DNA of 64,000 nucleotides from Planktothrix agardhii NIES-204 (GCA_003609755.1 AP017991.1:2187501-2251500); one strand, 5' to 3'; positions 9,481 through 17,575 are shown, counted from the first letter of the stretch. Notes: generated by a model not told the origin, from the sequence alone. A program made the numbers and translations.

Positions 9481-10620
9481 GTGAATCAAAAATTTTACCC
9501 CCATTCCGATTCTGTAACTTCCCCATTTTTATCAATGGGGGAAATTTTCTATCGCAGCCCCGTTGCACTTCAAAACTTTTATTTAATGTTATCTACCTAT
9601 TTACAAATCCTCAGCGATTCTCAGCCCCCTTTACCGACTTTAGATGATTTTGCCCAACGGATTAATCAAGAACACAAACAGTGTTTAGATTCCCCACAAA
9701 CCTCCTTAATTCATGCTAGGAATGCGGGAGAATGGTTGCTGCACGTTCAAACTCAATTCTCCCCGGAACATTGGCAAGTTTGGTTTCAGGAACATTTCAC
9801 CTTTTCCCAACAAACTGCCACCATGTATATGCAAATTGCCCAAAAAATGCCTGGGGTAAATCCAGGTATTTTTTCCTCAACAATTGATTCTATTTCTCAA
9901 CCCACAAAAACTCTAGTTATCCCAATTATACCATATTCTCAAGCTCTTAATTCAACGGATGAAGTTAAAAATATTTCTGATAAATCCTCTCAAATTCTAC
10001 CTCCAAAACCCGAATTTCCGTTATTAAATCCAGAGTGCCATGTAGAGACGTACCATGGTACGTCTCTACATGGAATTTCTGAATTAACCACTACAATTCA
10101 GGAACCATTAGAAGTATTAGAATCTCCTGTAACTCGGATTCAAATTATCCATAAAGAGTCCAGTATTGATGTTGAATTTACTGCTATTAATCCCCCGGAA
10201 CCTCCACCCATTGACCCGCCAAAACCCCCGAAACAACCCGCAGAAATTATTAAATTAATGATTCCTGGCGTTGTTGTTCCGAAAGCTCGTCCTCGGGTAA
10301 CCAAAAATGGAACCTATTTACCGCCCCGTTATCGCGCTTGGCGAAATCATGCAGAAGTAGAAATCTATCGGCAAATTTCAGAACAAAATATTACCCATAA
10401 ATTTCCTTTACGCAAAGCAGCAATTGTGATTAAATTATTAGGAAATCATCGGACAAATTCCGATATTGATAATTTAGCAGGTGCTTGTTTAGATGCCTTA
10501 ACCTTAAATGGTGCAGGGGTATTAATTGATGACCGTTTAAGTTGTTTACCCCAATTAACTGTTGAATTCGATCCCGATGCTAAAAAAACTGGGGTTTCCA
10601 TTGAAATTGAACCGTTATAA
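9481..10620 (+). CDS. Fusion of a DUF3102-like helical domain with a RusA-type endonuclease
   Basis: The C-terminal ~125 residues (about 255-379) match RusA Holliday-junction resolvases: GVVVPKARPRV near the start, then SDIDNL and, some 15 residues later, GVLIDD, which hold the acidic metal ligands. Residues ~50-115 (AGEWLLHVQTQF ... FTFSQQTATMYMQIAQKM) resemble DUF3102, a phage/plasmid DNA-associated domain. Between them lies a proline-rich linker of ~140 residues that includes an in-frame 36-bp perfect palindrome. Start is GTG at 9481. Because stand-alone RusA is about 120 residues, the long N-terminal extension is unusual. A role in recombination or phage-derived DNA processing is inferred; the nuclease call itself is good. 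Confidence 0.75.
   Translation: MNQKFYPHSDSVTSPFLSMGEIFYRSPVALQNFYLMLSTYLQILSDSQPPLPTLDDFAQRINQEHKQCLDSPQTSLIHARNAGEWLLHVQTQFSPEHWQVWFQEHFTFSQQTATMYMQIAQKMPGVNPGIFSSTIDSISQPTKTLVIPIIPYSQALNSTDEVKNISDKSSQILPPKPEFPLLNPECHVETYHGTSLHGISELTTTIQEPLEVLESPVTRIQIIHKESSIDVEFTAINPPEPPPIDPPKPPKQPAEIIKLMIPGVVVPKARPRVTKNGTYLPPRYRAWRNHAEVEIYRQISEQNITHKFPLRKAAIVIKLLGNHRTNSDIDNLAGACLDALTLNGAGVLIDDRLSCLPQLTVEFDPDAKKTGVSIEIEPL
10038..10073. repeat. 36-bp perfect palindrome inside a coding sequence
   Basis: The sequence CCATGTAGAGACGTACC and its exact reverse complement meet at position 10055/10056 with no spacer, giving 18-bp arms. It is read through in frame by the RusA fusion gene as part of the disordered linker. 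A gapless perfect palindrome of this length inside a gene is best explained by insertion of a mobile palindromic repeat. Confidence 0.9.
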
Positions 10621-10641
10621 TTTTTTGATTCAAGTCTGAAT

Positions 10642-10767
10642 ATGAAAAGGGTTTTAGTTACGGGGGGAACTGGATTTTTAGGGCAGAAATTGGCGTTGAA
10701 ATTACATTCTTTAGGTCAGGATGTTACTGTTTTAGGTCGTAACTTAATTATCGGCGATCGCTTATAG
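10642..10767 (+). pseudogene. N-terminal stub of an NAD(P)-dependent sugar epimerase/dehydratase
   Basis: Forty-one codons from ATG 10642 encode MKRVLVTGGTGFLGQKL, the Rossmann GGTGFLG dinucleotide-binding start of the extended SDR family, which is normally about 330 residues. The frame ends at TAG 10765, exactly where the 131-bp repeat element starts. The rest of the gene is gone, so it is a remnant truncated at the repeat. Confidence 0.8.
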
Positions 10768-10893
10768 CAGGGAACAGCCCCCCCAAACCCCCCGTGCACG
10801 GGGGGCTAGGGGGGGAGGGAACTGGGGAGAAATACTTCACCGTCTGGGTTCCAATATCCGTCTGGTGTCCTAACTGCCTTGGCGGTTGCTATA
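10763..10893. repeat. Dispersed repeat element, 131-bp copy (ends TATAGCA / TGCTATA)
   Basis: The element starts TATAGCAGGGAAC and ends GGCGGTTGCTATA, so its ends are inverted 7-bp repeats. Its last ~60 bp (from CGTCTGGGTTCCAA) match the copy at 58348-58432 almost base for base. This copy also carries a nested palindrome CCCCCCGTGCACGGGGGG near 10790. A third, partial copy appears at the 3' end of the acetyltransferase gene near 26685-26711. The 80 bp after it up to the kinase gene hold nothing I recognise. Confidence 0.8.
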
Positions 10894-10975
10894 CAACAAT
10901 ATGGATGAGTAAAATATTAAAGTATTGCCAGCCTCATCCCTGGTTGGTGATATACAAATTAACAATTACTAAAGT

Positions 10976-13057
10976 CTAATTCCCTAAAGGAATTTCAATT
11001 AAAAAGTTAGTTCCGGTTCCTAATACTGAAAAACAAGTAAGTTCTCCGTGGTGTTTATCCGTGACTAAATGATAGGCAATTGATAATCCTAAACTGGTGC
11101 CTTTTCCCTGTAATTGTGGGGGAATAAACGGATCAAAAATACTTTTCCGTTCTATTTCCGACATCCCAATTCCATTATCCGCAATCGAAATAGCCACGGT
11201 ATTTTCATTCTCTAAATAGGTGCGAATGATAATCTTAGGTTGATCCACTAAATCATCCTTAAAACTGGTAGCTTCTAAACGATCAATGGTGTAGGTAAGT
11301 AAATTCATAAACACTTGATTTAGTTGTCCCGCATAGCAACCCACTTTGGGTAAAGCACTATATTCTTTAACTAAAGTAATACCCGATCTTCCGGCTTTTG
11401 CTTGCAGACGATTTTGTAAGATTAATATTGTACTATCTAACCCTTCATGAATATCAACGAACTTCATTTGAGATTCATCTAAACGGGTGAAATGACGTAG
11501 CGATCGCACAACATCTCTAATTCGTTCAGCCCCAACTTTCATCGACTCTAACATCCGGGGTAAATCCTGCTTTAAAAAGCTTAAATTAACTTCTTCTATC
11601 TCATCGGCAATTTCAGGAATAATTTCAGGATAATACTGTTGATATAATGTAACTAAATTCATTAAATCTTCAATATAATTTTTAGCATGAACAATATTTC
11701 CCGAAATAAAACTCACGGGATTATTAATTTCATGGGCAATTGCCGCCACCAACTGCCCCAAGGATGACATTTTTTCGGTTTGAATCAGTTGGGTTTGGGT
11801 GCGTTGAAGTTGAGTTAAAATAGTTTCTAATTCGGCTCGTCGTTTCGCTTCTTGTTCTTCACTTTTGCGTAATGCCTGTTCCATTTGTTGACGTTCCGTA
11901 ATATCTAAACCGACAAAAACCGCCGCCGAACCTCGGTGATATTTTTGGGCCACAATTAAATAGGTGCAAGGAAGTCCTCGGACATTTGCTGTTAATTCCC
12001 GGGAACTTTTCCAATGATCTTGAGCAAAAAATTCATAGACAAATTGATTAAATTCTGGGCTAGTTTGGAGAAATCCCACCTCTTTCCCGATGAAGGTTTC
12101 CGCCGGAACATTATAGGAATTAGCTAAATGGCGATTCACCCCTAAATATTTCAAATCGGAACTAATCCAAGAAACTAATCCGGGGACGGCATTTAATACC
12201 GCTTCTAATTGATCCTTGGAGGCTAAAATGGCAGAGGACGTAGATTTTTGTTCAGAAATATCATGGGCAAAACCACAAATTAAGGGCAAACCTGGAACTG
12301 AAACTGCACCGAATTCGGTTTCAACGGTTAAAGTCGGATCGGAGGACTCTAATTCTAAATAATTAATTTTAAAATTAACCGGAAAAATGGAACCGGATTT
12401 TCTTTGATAACTGGACTCAAAGGTTAATGATCCTTTTTGTTTCAATTCTTGGCAATATTCCTGCCAAACCACGGCGGTTAAATCGGGATCAATATTATGA
12501 ATATTTAGTTGCAGTAGTTCACTTTCCGTATAGCCCAACATCCGACAAGCGGATTGATTCACATAGCAAAAATTACCTTCTAAAGTCATCCAAAAAATAG
12601 CCGTTGCCGCCTGATCAAATGCCTTTTGAGTCAGTTTTAATTTTTCTTGCAATTGTTTTTGAGGCGTAATCACTTCCAAGTATAAAATTAACCCCCCAAT
12701 CTCTCCCGATGCCGTTTGCCAAGGTTGCACTACCCATTTATTCCACTGAGTCGAACCCTGAGCTTGAGGGTGGTGGGTTTCCAGTTCCCAACGGGGCAAT
12801 TTCCCCTCCAAAGATTGTTGGGCATTCTGATACCAAATTTCGGGTAAATGGGGAAACCATTGTTGATGAGCAGAACCGATTAAATTAATATTTCCTTCGC
12901 CATAGTCCTGTTGCCATTGACGGGATACGGCTAAATATCGCAGTTGCGGGTCAACCATGGCCATAGCCGTCGGCAGATATTCCACGAAGCGACGGAAATA
13001 ATCGGGATCAGGGTCGGAAGGGTTGGAAACAGTAGTGGATTGAACTTGTTTGTCCAC
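10976..13057 (-). CDS. PAS-domain sensor histidine kinase
   Basis: A soluble multi-PAS histidine kinase of about 693 residues. Three PAS-like regions occupy roughly residues 20-130, 140-265 and 275-395, then a coiled linker, then the phosphoacceptor region with LVAAIAHEINNPVSF (His near 440) and an ATPase domain with N-box, IADNGIGMS (G1) and GTSLGLSIAYHLV (G2). No membrane segment or receiver domain is present, so a separate response regulator must exist elsewhere. The frame opens with TTG at 13075; GTG at 13057 has a GGAG 9 bases upstream and is my choice. The signal is unknown. There is no obvious operon partner. Confidence 0.88.
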   Translation of the reverse strand: MDKQVQSTTVSNPSDPDPDYFRRFVEYLPTAMAMVDPQLRYLAVSRQWQQDYGEGNINLIGSAHQQWFPHLPEIWYQNAQQSLEGKLPRWELETHHPQAQGSTQWNKWVVQPWQTASGEIGGLILYLEVITPQKQLQEKLKLTQKAFDQAATAIFWMTLEGNFCYVNQSACRMLGYTESELLQLNIHNIDPDLTAVVWQEYCQELKQKGSLTFESSYQRKSGSIFPVNFKINYLELESSDPTLTVETEFGAVSVPGLPLICGFAHDISEQKSTSSAILASKDQLEAVLNAVPGLVSWISSDLKYLGVNRHLANSYNVPAETFIGKEVGFLQTSPEFNQFVYEFFAQDHWKSSRELTANVRGLPCTYLIVAQKYHRGSAAVFVGLDITERQQMEQALRKSEEQEAKRRAELETILTQLQRTQTQLIQTEKMSSLGQLVAAIAHEINNPVSFISGNIVHAKNYIEDLMNLVTLYQQYYPEIIPEIADEIEEVNLSFLKQDLPRMLESMKVGAERIRDVVRSLRHFTRLDESQMKFVDIHEGLDSTILILQNRLQAKAGRSGITLVKEYSALPKVGCYAGQLNQVFMNLLTYTIDRLEATSFKDDLVDQPKIIIRTYLENENTVAISIADNGIGMSEIERKSIFDPFIPPQLQGKGTSLGLSIAYHLVTDKHHGELTCFSVLGTGTNFLIEIPLGN

Positions 13058-13372
13058 GATTTGACACTCCCTCAATCAAAATTGGGTTAGGAAAACTCCA
13101 TTTGTTTATACAAGATGGAAGATCTGAATTCAATAAAATTGAATATTACCCTGATGAGGGGTGTTACCCTCCATTGTATAATTAATTGCAAGAGTTTATC
13201 CATGAATTGAACCTTTTTCTGGAAAATTCCCACCGCAACCGGGGAATCTGATCGAAAAATTATGATTTTTTGCTGCAATTAATTGTTATCTATTATACTG
13301 AAATTCGATCTAACAATTAATTCAACTTTACGGAGTTTGGGGTGAGAAAGCCCTGAAGGGCTTACTACGGGG

Positions 13373-13606
13373 TTAGAAGGGTTTCCAGTTGAAAAGGAAA
13401 TAAATCCCTTGTTCCTGTAAACTGCAATCGCTAGACTCTAATTTAATTAAGGGAATGCCCCAGTCAATCTGTGCAGTTATCCGATCACTATATTGCCATC
13501 TTAATCCTAACCCAATTGATAATAATGTGCGATCAGGTAATAATGAGTTGATTAATTGTAGTTTGTGATGACATAATGCTTCAATTTGTTGGATGTATCG
13601 TATCAA
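13373..13606 (-). pseudogene. C-terminal remnant of a ShlB/FhaC-type outer-membrane transporter
   Basis: The 77 codons end in a beta-barrel-like pattern (LLSIGLGLRWQYSDRITAQIDWGIPLI, terminal FNWKPF) typical of the last strands of TpsB proteins, which export two-partner-secretion adhesins. The final phenylalanine is the usual outer-membrane assembly signal. A TGA precedes the TTG at 13606 directly and the frame is lost next to the MITE at 13619, so only the tail survives. The 297 bp between this and the kinase contain a small AAGCCCTGAAGGGCTT palindrome (13349-13364) and nothing else recognisable. Confidence 0.6.
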
Positions 13607-13618
13607 TCAGATCGCATA

Positions 13619-13719
13619 AGTAGGCGGGCATAAATAACGTCAACAAACCGAAAGCTAAAATCCTTATTCTAAAGGGCTTACAGCATTTAGGATTTTAACT
13701 TTAATTATGACCACCTACT
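13619..13719. mobile_element. MITE-like element with ~26-bp terminal inverted repeats and TA flanks
   Basis: The 101-bp unit begins AGTAGGCGGGCATAAATAAC and its other end is the reverse complement of AGTAGGTGGTCATAATTAAAG, so the ends match over about 26 bp with a few differences. TA dinucleotides flank both sides (13617-13618 and 13720-13721), the target duplication expected of Tc1/mariner-IS630-type elements. It has no coding capacity. A related end is found at 40437, inside a broken nuclease gene. Confidence 0.75.
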
Positions 13720-13850
13720 TAGTTGGGTGACGGAGGGACAAAGGTTGAGGTCTTGTCAACTTATGTTATTTCAGTGAAATAAGACGGCTGGATCGAAATC
13801 TTATTATAGTAAAACGCTTTTTGTTATAATAAGATTGATCGTCTGAATAC

Positions 13851-14456
13851 TTACTCACCATTAAAAATCTGTACGGCGGTCAAATTCAATTCTGGAAAAA
13901 CTACTGATTCAACTCTTTCATCTCCTCGAAACAGCTTAATTTGATACTCACCATCTACTAGCTGATAAACCGATAAAGTAGGTTGTTTTGGAGAACCAAT
14001 ATAACGGCTACCACCTAAACCCAAATAATCTACAATCCAATATTCGGGAATTCCTAATGCTTCATAATCAATCATTTTATGTGCATAATCATCGCGCCAA
14101 TTTGTGCTAACAACTTCAACGATTAAAGGAATAGACGATCCTTGAGTAATTGTTGAGGATTTTTTCCACAAAGGTTCTAGGGCTAAAGCATCACGTTTAA
14201 CTACCAAAATATCAGGTAAATAACCCGTTTCTTCACTCAGAGATTTAACTAGGGCATTCTTAGGAAATCGATAAGGAAGTTGCAGCCTACCAGTTTCTAG
14301 GATTAGAGATGTCTGCAAAAAATCAACAACCTCTTCATGTTTTCCTGTAGTCTGCATTTCTACAATAGCTCCCCGATGTATTTCATAGTGTCCGTTTTCT
14401 GGTTTCCATTCCAGAAAGTCATCGAAAGTTATTAACTTGGATATTGTTTGAGTCAT
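13851..14456 (-). CDS. Uma2-family (DUF820) PD-(D/E)xK nuclease-like protein
   Basis: The 201-residue protein belongs to the Uma2/DUF820 family, which is greatly expanded in cyanobacteria and has a restriction-endonuclease fold with unknown function. The core motif is seen as GYLPDILVVKRDAL, then PLIVEVVSTNWRDDYAHK and YEALGIPEYWIVDYL, the expected catalytic D...ExV...K order. The frame opens at TTG 14471, but ATG 14456 has GGAGG 8 bases upstream, so I start there. It lies next to the intein-bearing methyltransferase on the same strand, but 240 bp apart. Confidence 0.87.
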   Translation of the reverse strand: MTQTISKLITFDDFLEWKPENGHYEIHRGAIVEMQTTGKHEEVVDFLQTSLILETGRLQLPYRFPKNALVKSLSEETGYLPDILVVKRDALALEPLWKKSSTITQGSSIPLIVEVVSTNWRDDYAHKMIDYEALGIPEYWIVDYLGLGGSRYIGSPKQPTLSVYQLVDGEYQIKLFRGDERVESVVFPELNLTAVQIFNGE

Positions 14457-14603
14457 TGGGAAAACCTCCAACTTTTTTTTCGGGTAATTAGTCTTTTAGT
14501 CTTCAATTTTAGTGATAGGTAGATGAATAATTTGATATGGTTTATTACTCCATTTTTGGTTTAGGTTTGATTGATATTCAGAGTCATAGTTTAGATTATA
14601 GCA

Positions 14604-14699
14604 CTTACCCAGAAACCGGGTTTCTTAGGTTAACCGAATAATTTTCAAACTTTCAATTCCCCGATCATCCACAATTTTAACAGCAACGCGCTGATATTT
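14604..14699 (-). pseudogene. Lost C-terminal tail of the methyltransferase (after a premature stop)
   Basis: Directly after the TGA at 14700-14702 the same frame reads KYQRVAVKIVDDRGIESLKI before running into the palindrome AGAAACCCGGTTTCT and stopping at 14604-14606. The VAVKIVDDRGIESLKI stretch resembles the conserved end of this methyltransferase family, so the stop has removed the last ~20 native residues. The remaining bases to 14471 hold the palindrome (14611-14623) and nothing else I can name. Confidence 0.6.
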
Positions 14700-17309
14700 T
14701 CACATCTCAAAAGGTAACGAAACAGTTCCCTGATAAGACTCAATTAAATCCTCATCAATTTCAGCTTTCAAATTCTTAGCAACACGCGACCAAGCATCCT
14801 TTTCCCCGGCCATCGGAAAGAATACTTGACGGGGGAAAATGCTTCTCCCATCATAATCAATATCTAACATCCAAACAGCTATTTTTTCCACACTACCAGA
14901 CTCGATATTTCCGGTTTTTGTGTTATAATAATCAAAGCCTAAAAGGGCGATTGAATTATCAGGAATGGCTGGATTGATAATATCGTCAATTGGTTTAACT
15001 GTGGGTGCGGGGACGGCTTCGACGGTGAAGGGCCCCGTAATTCTGGCTTTGGATTTGTCTAATAATGGTTGGTCATAAAGAGTTTCTTGGTCGGCGTATT
15101 TATTAATCGCTTGTTCGATTTCTATGCGATTCATTCCTTCCCGAATTTCGGGATTATTGGCAATAGATTTAAGGGTGATATGAGGGACGGTTTTGTATTT
15201 GAAACCACCGCCTACGCCTTCTTGGGAATTTGCTAATTGATAATAGTCAAAGGTGGCGGTCATTAACCTTTGTTTGGCTAGGGTTATTGCTACTCTTGAG
15301 GTATCGCAGGTTATCCATCTGCGTCCCCATTGTTCGGCAACGTAGGCAGTTGTACCGCTACCGCAATTGTGAACTGTACAAACTTCAGCAATAAAAGAAT
15401 GACTACCTTCAATCTCTAAATCATAAACAGTTTCAGTTGACCAACAATTTTCTACTTTTGCAATTTCAACACATTCAAGACTAATCTTTTCTACCCCTAT
15501 TTCTACCCCTATTTCTCCCCCTCTTACTGCCTCTCTTACTCCCCCTCTTACTGCCTCTCTTACTCCCCCCGTACACGGGGGGTTGGGGGGGGACACAAGT
15601 GCACTAAAAACAATATCTCCTGGTTTTAGATTACCCGCTTGAACCCAAGTCGCACCCTCAATTGATTCAGTGCGGATGCGACATTGAGATTCAATTGCTA
15701 AACAAACTCCTTCTAAATTTTCGTAAATTTCTTTTGTCGTAAAGCGCAGCACATCAAGACCAAGACTACGCATAAAACTATCCCGTTGTCGATCATATTC
15801 TATTGCTTCTGGTTCAAAGTGGGTTGCCCCATCTATTTCTACAACTAAATGAGCATCTCGACTATAAAAGTCAGCAATATATCGACCGATAGGATGTTGA
15901 CGACGAAACTTAAATTCTAGTTTTTTTCCTCGTAAAACATCCCACAATTTCTGCTCTGGAGGTGTCATTTCTTTACGAAGTTTTCGGCGAAGTTCTAGGT
16001 GACTATAGGGGGTTGCTGACCAGTCTTGATTACCTCCTAAACTGCGCGGTCTAAGTTTTGCTAGTACGCGATGATCGGCTGTTAACCACAGAGTTGTATT
16101 GTTGTTTTTACAGGTTAACCCGATCATTTCTCCTTGGTATTGTTTCTGGATGGTGCGTAGGACTCGGTGGGGTTTTTGGTCGTGACTGTAGACTAAAGTA
16201 CCGGGTTGTATTTCTTCGATGGGAATGAGTTTTTCTTCCCCTAAATCTCCCGTGAATCCCCGCCTAAATCCCCCCGTGTACGGGGGGACTTTGAGTTCTC
16301 TTACTCCCTCCCCATTCATGGGGAGGGTTGGGGAGGGGGTCAATATTTTTGTTCCTTTTCGCAAGCAGGTGATATCTAGGACTAAATCGCCTGGGTCGGT
16401 GGTCATTAGGAGGCAACGCTGGATGACTTTAATAGCTGTTTGTACTACATAAATTTTATTTTTTTCTGCTGTTCCCATTGTATCTATCCACATATTGGTA
16501 ATAGGAATACTTAGATTGCTGCTAAATGCACCTGTTTTCTTAAAAGATATTTGACCGCAAAAGTTATTTATCCCAAATACCTCATCCATCAATTCCCTAA
16601 CATGATGCAAATTCTCATCCGAAATCTGCACAAAAACACTACCACTTTCCGACAATAACTCCCTCGCCAATAACAATCTATCTCTTAAATAAGTCAAATA
16701 AGAATGAATCCCCAATTCCCAAGTATCCCGAAATGCTTTAATCATTTCCGGTTCTTGAGTCAAATCCTCATCTTTCCCATCTTTCACATCCCGATTATTC
16801 ACAAACGGCTGAAAATTTGAACCATATTTAATTCCATAGGGCGGATCGAAATAAATCATCTGTACTTGTCCCGCCATTCCCTCTTTTTCTAATAGGGAAT
16901 TCATCACTAAAAGCGAATCTCCAGCAACTAAACGGTTACTCCAATTATGCTGATGTTTATAAAATTCAATCGCTTGTCGAATAGGCGGATTTTCTTCAGG
17001 TATTTCAAATAAAGATAACTGTACAGCCTGAGTTTGATTTTGCTTCCGTACTGCTTCTATAATGCTGCGCGGATCGATGCGTTCGTGAACGTGCAAAGAT
17101 ACAGTTGGCACTTCAAAATTAGTATGTTCCGCCTTACCAGCCCAAACTAATTGCGGGTCAAGGTGCGGATCGTAGCTATAATTTTTATTATCACCATCAG
17201 GATCACTTTCTGGCGTAACCAGTCCCACAGGTGGATTATTCACTCGTTGCTGATTTTCGTGATTATATTGATCTATATTTCTTTGATCGGGTTTCTTTTG
17301 CCTTGCCAT
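14700..17309 (-). CDS. Site-specific DNA-methyltransferase (beta class, type III Mod-like) interrupted by an intein
   Basis: The host protein methylates DNA bases using SAM. The catalytic DPPY motif is at residues 155-158 and the SAM-binding motif CGSGTTAYVAEQWGRRW follows far downstream, the order of beta-class amino-methyltransferases. Between T314 and C649 of the translated protein sits a 334-residue intein. Without it the enzyme is about 535 residues, much shorter than relatives I know (~850-1000). The jump from KKTGAFSSNLS to IPITNMWID and a second one before LLGFDYYNTKTGNIESG look like internal deletions. The last codons are cut by a TGA at 14700. The frame opens with TTG at 17351, but ATG 17309 has AGGAGA 5 bases upstream. 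I would treat enzymatic activity as doubtful. Confidence 0.85.
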   Translation of the reverse strand: MARQKKPDQRNIDQYNHENQQRVNNPPVGLVTPESDPDGDNKNYSYDPHLDPQLVWAGKAEHTNFEVPTVSLHVHERIDPRSIIEAVRKQNQTQAVQLSLFEIPEENPPIRQAIEFYKHQHNWSNRLVAGDSLLVMNSLLEKEGMAGQVQMIYFDPPYGIKYGSNFQPFVNNRDVKDGKDEDLTQEPEMIKAFRDTWELGIHSYLTYLRDRLLLARELLSESGSVFVQISDENLHHVRELMDEVFGINNFCGQISFKKTGAFSSNLSIPITNMWIDTMGTAEKNKIYVVQTAIKVIQRCLLMTTDPGDLVLDITCLRKGTKILTPSPTLPMNGEGVRELKVPPYTGGFRRGFTGDLGEEKLIPIEEIQPGTLVYSHDQKPHRVLRTIQKQYQGEMIGLTCKNNNTTLWLTADHRVLAKLRPRSLGGNQDWSATPYSHLELRRKLRKEMTPPEQKLWDVLRGKKLEFKFRRQHPIGRYIADFYSRDAHLVVEIDGATHFEPEAIEYDRQRDSFMRSLGLDVLRFTTKEIYENLEGVCLAIESQCRIRTESIEGATWVQAGNLKPGDIVFSALVSPPNPPCTGGVREAVRGGVREAVRGGEIGVEIGVEKISLECVEIAKVENCWSTETVYDLEIEGSHSFIAEVCTVHNCGSGTTAYVAEQWGRRWITCDTSRVAITLAKQRLMTATFDYYQLANSQEGVGGGFKYKTVPHITLKSIANNPEIREGMNRIEIEQAINKYADQETLYDQPLLDKSKARITGPFTVEAVPAPTVKPIDDIINPAIPDNSIALLGFDYYNTKTGNIESGSVEKIAVWMLDIDYDGRSIFPRQVFFPMAGEKDAWSRVAKNLKAEIDEDLIESYQGTVSLPFEM
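15490..15590. repeat. Tandem and palindromic repeats read in frame inside the intein
   Basis: A 12-bp unit (CTACCCCTATTT) occurs twice, a ~24-bp unit (CCCCCTCTTACTGCCTCTCTTA region) twice, and then the palindrome CCCCCCGTACACGGGGGG at 15565-15582. They encode the linker with GGVREAV and EIGVEIGV repeats. The frame is kept throughout. Confidence 0.75.
16270..16338. repeat. Two palindromes inserted in frame near the intein N-terminus
   Basis: CCCCCCGTGTACGGGGGG (16270-16287) is followed by CCCTCCCCATTCATGGGGAG plus GG (16306-16327). They encode the stretch between block A and the next conserved segment, where other inteins have no insertion. The first is the same family as the palindromes near 10790 and 15565. 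Confidence 0.75.
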
Positions 17310-17401
17310 GGGATCTCCTCTAGTCAAAGACTTTACTTTACAATTGATCAAATTATTTCTGTATTTGAGGAACGCTCATCAACAGCTACTATTTAAAAGT
17401 T

Positions 17402-17440
17402 CGTAAAAAAAGGACTCCTATTACAGAATCCTTTTGGCTA
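17402..17440 (-). terminator. Rho-independent terminator after tRNA-Pro
   Basis: Read on the minus strand, a 10-bp stem (AAAAGGATTC with GAGTCCTTTT, one mismatch) is followed by a run of seven T residues. It lies 60 bases downstream of the tRNA gene on the same strand and separates it from the methyltransferase. Confidence 0.7.
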
Positions 17441-17501
17441 ACTAAATATGGATAAACAATTTGTTAATGCACAACTATTTAATATAGTTACCGATTTAGA
17501 A

Positions 17502-17575
<74 letters not shown>

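Larger units (their letters stand above)
15366..16367 (-). other. Intein with a DUF559 (Vsr-like) homing endonuclease domain
   Basis: Residues 315-648 of the fused protein form an intein. Block A is CLRKGTKIL (Cys1), block B is LWLTADHRVL (Thr and His at 410 and 413), block F is VYDLEIEGSHSFIAEV, and block G is VHN followed by Cys+1. All splicing residues are present. Between B and F lies a DUF559 domain (about 436-531: TPPEQKLW, FRRQHPIGRYIADFY, VVEIDGATH) with acidic residues D480, E491, D493 and H497, a PD-(D/E)xK fold, instead of the usual LAGLIDADG endonuclease. Two low-complexity insertions interrupt it: one near residues 325-355, made of palindromic repeats, and one near 571-606, made of tandem repeats. 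The insertion site is the SAM-binding CGSGTT motif, a typical intein choice. Confidence 0.85.

Noticed and set aside
9447-9647. 66-codon frame overlapping the RusA fusion start
   Set aside because: It is out of phase with the conserved nuclease frame and encodes no recognisable protein.
10794-10979. 61-codon frame after the epimerase stub
   Set aside because: It lies wholly in the 131-bp dispersed repeat and its flank and shows no protein-like pattern.
13087-13278. 63-codon minus-strand frame upstream of the kinase
   Set aside because: AT-rich, no ribosome-binding site, no recognisable family; probably leader DNA.
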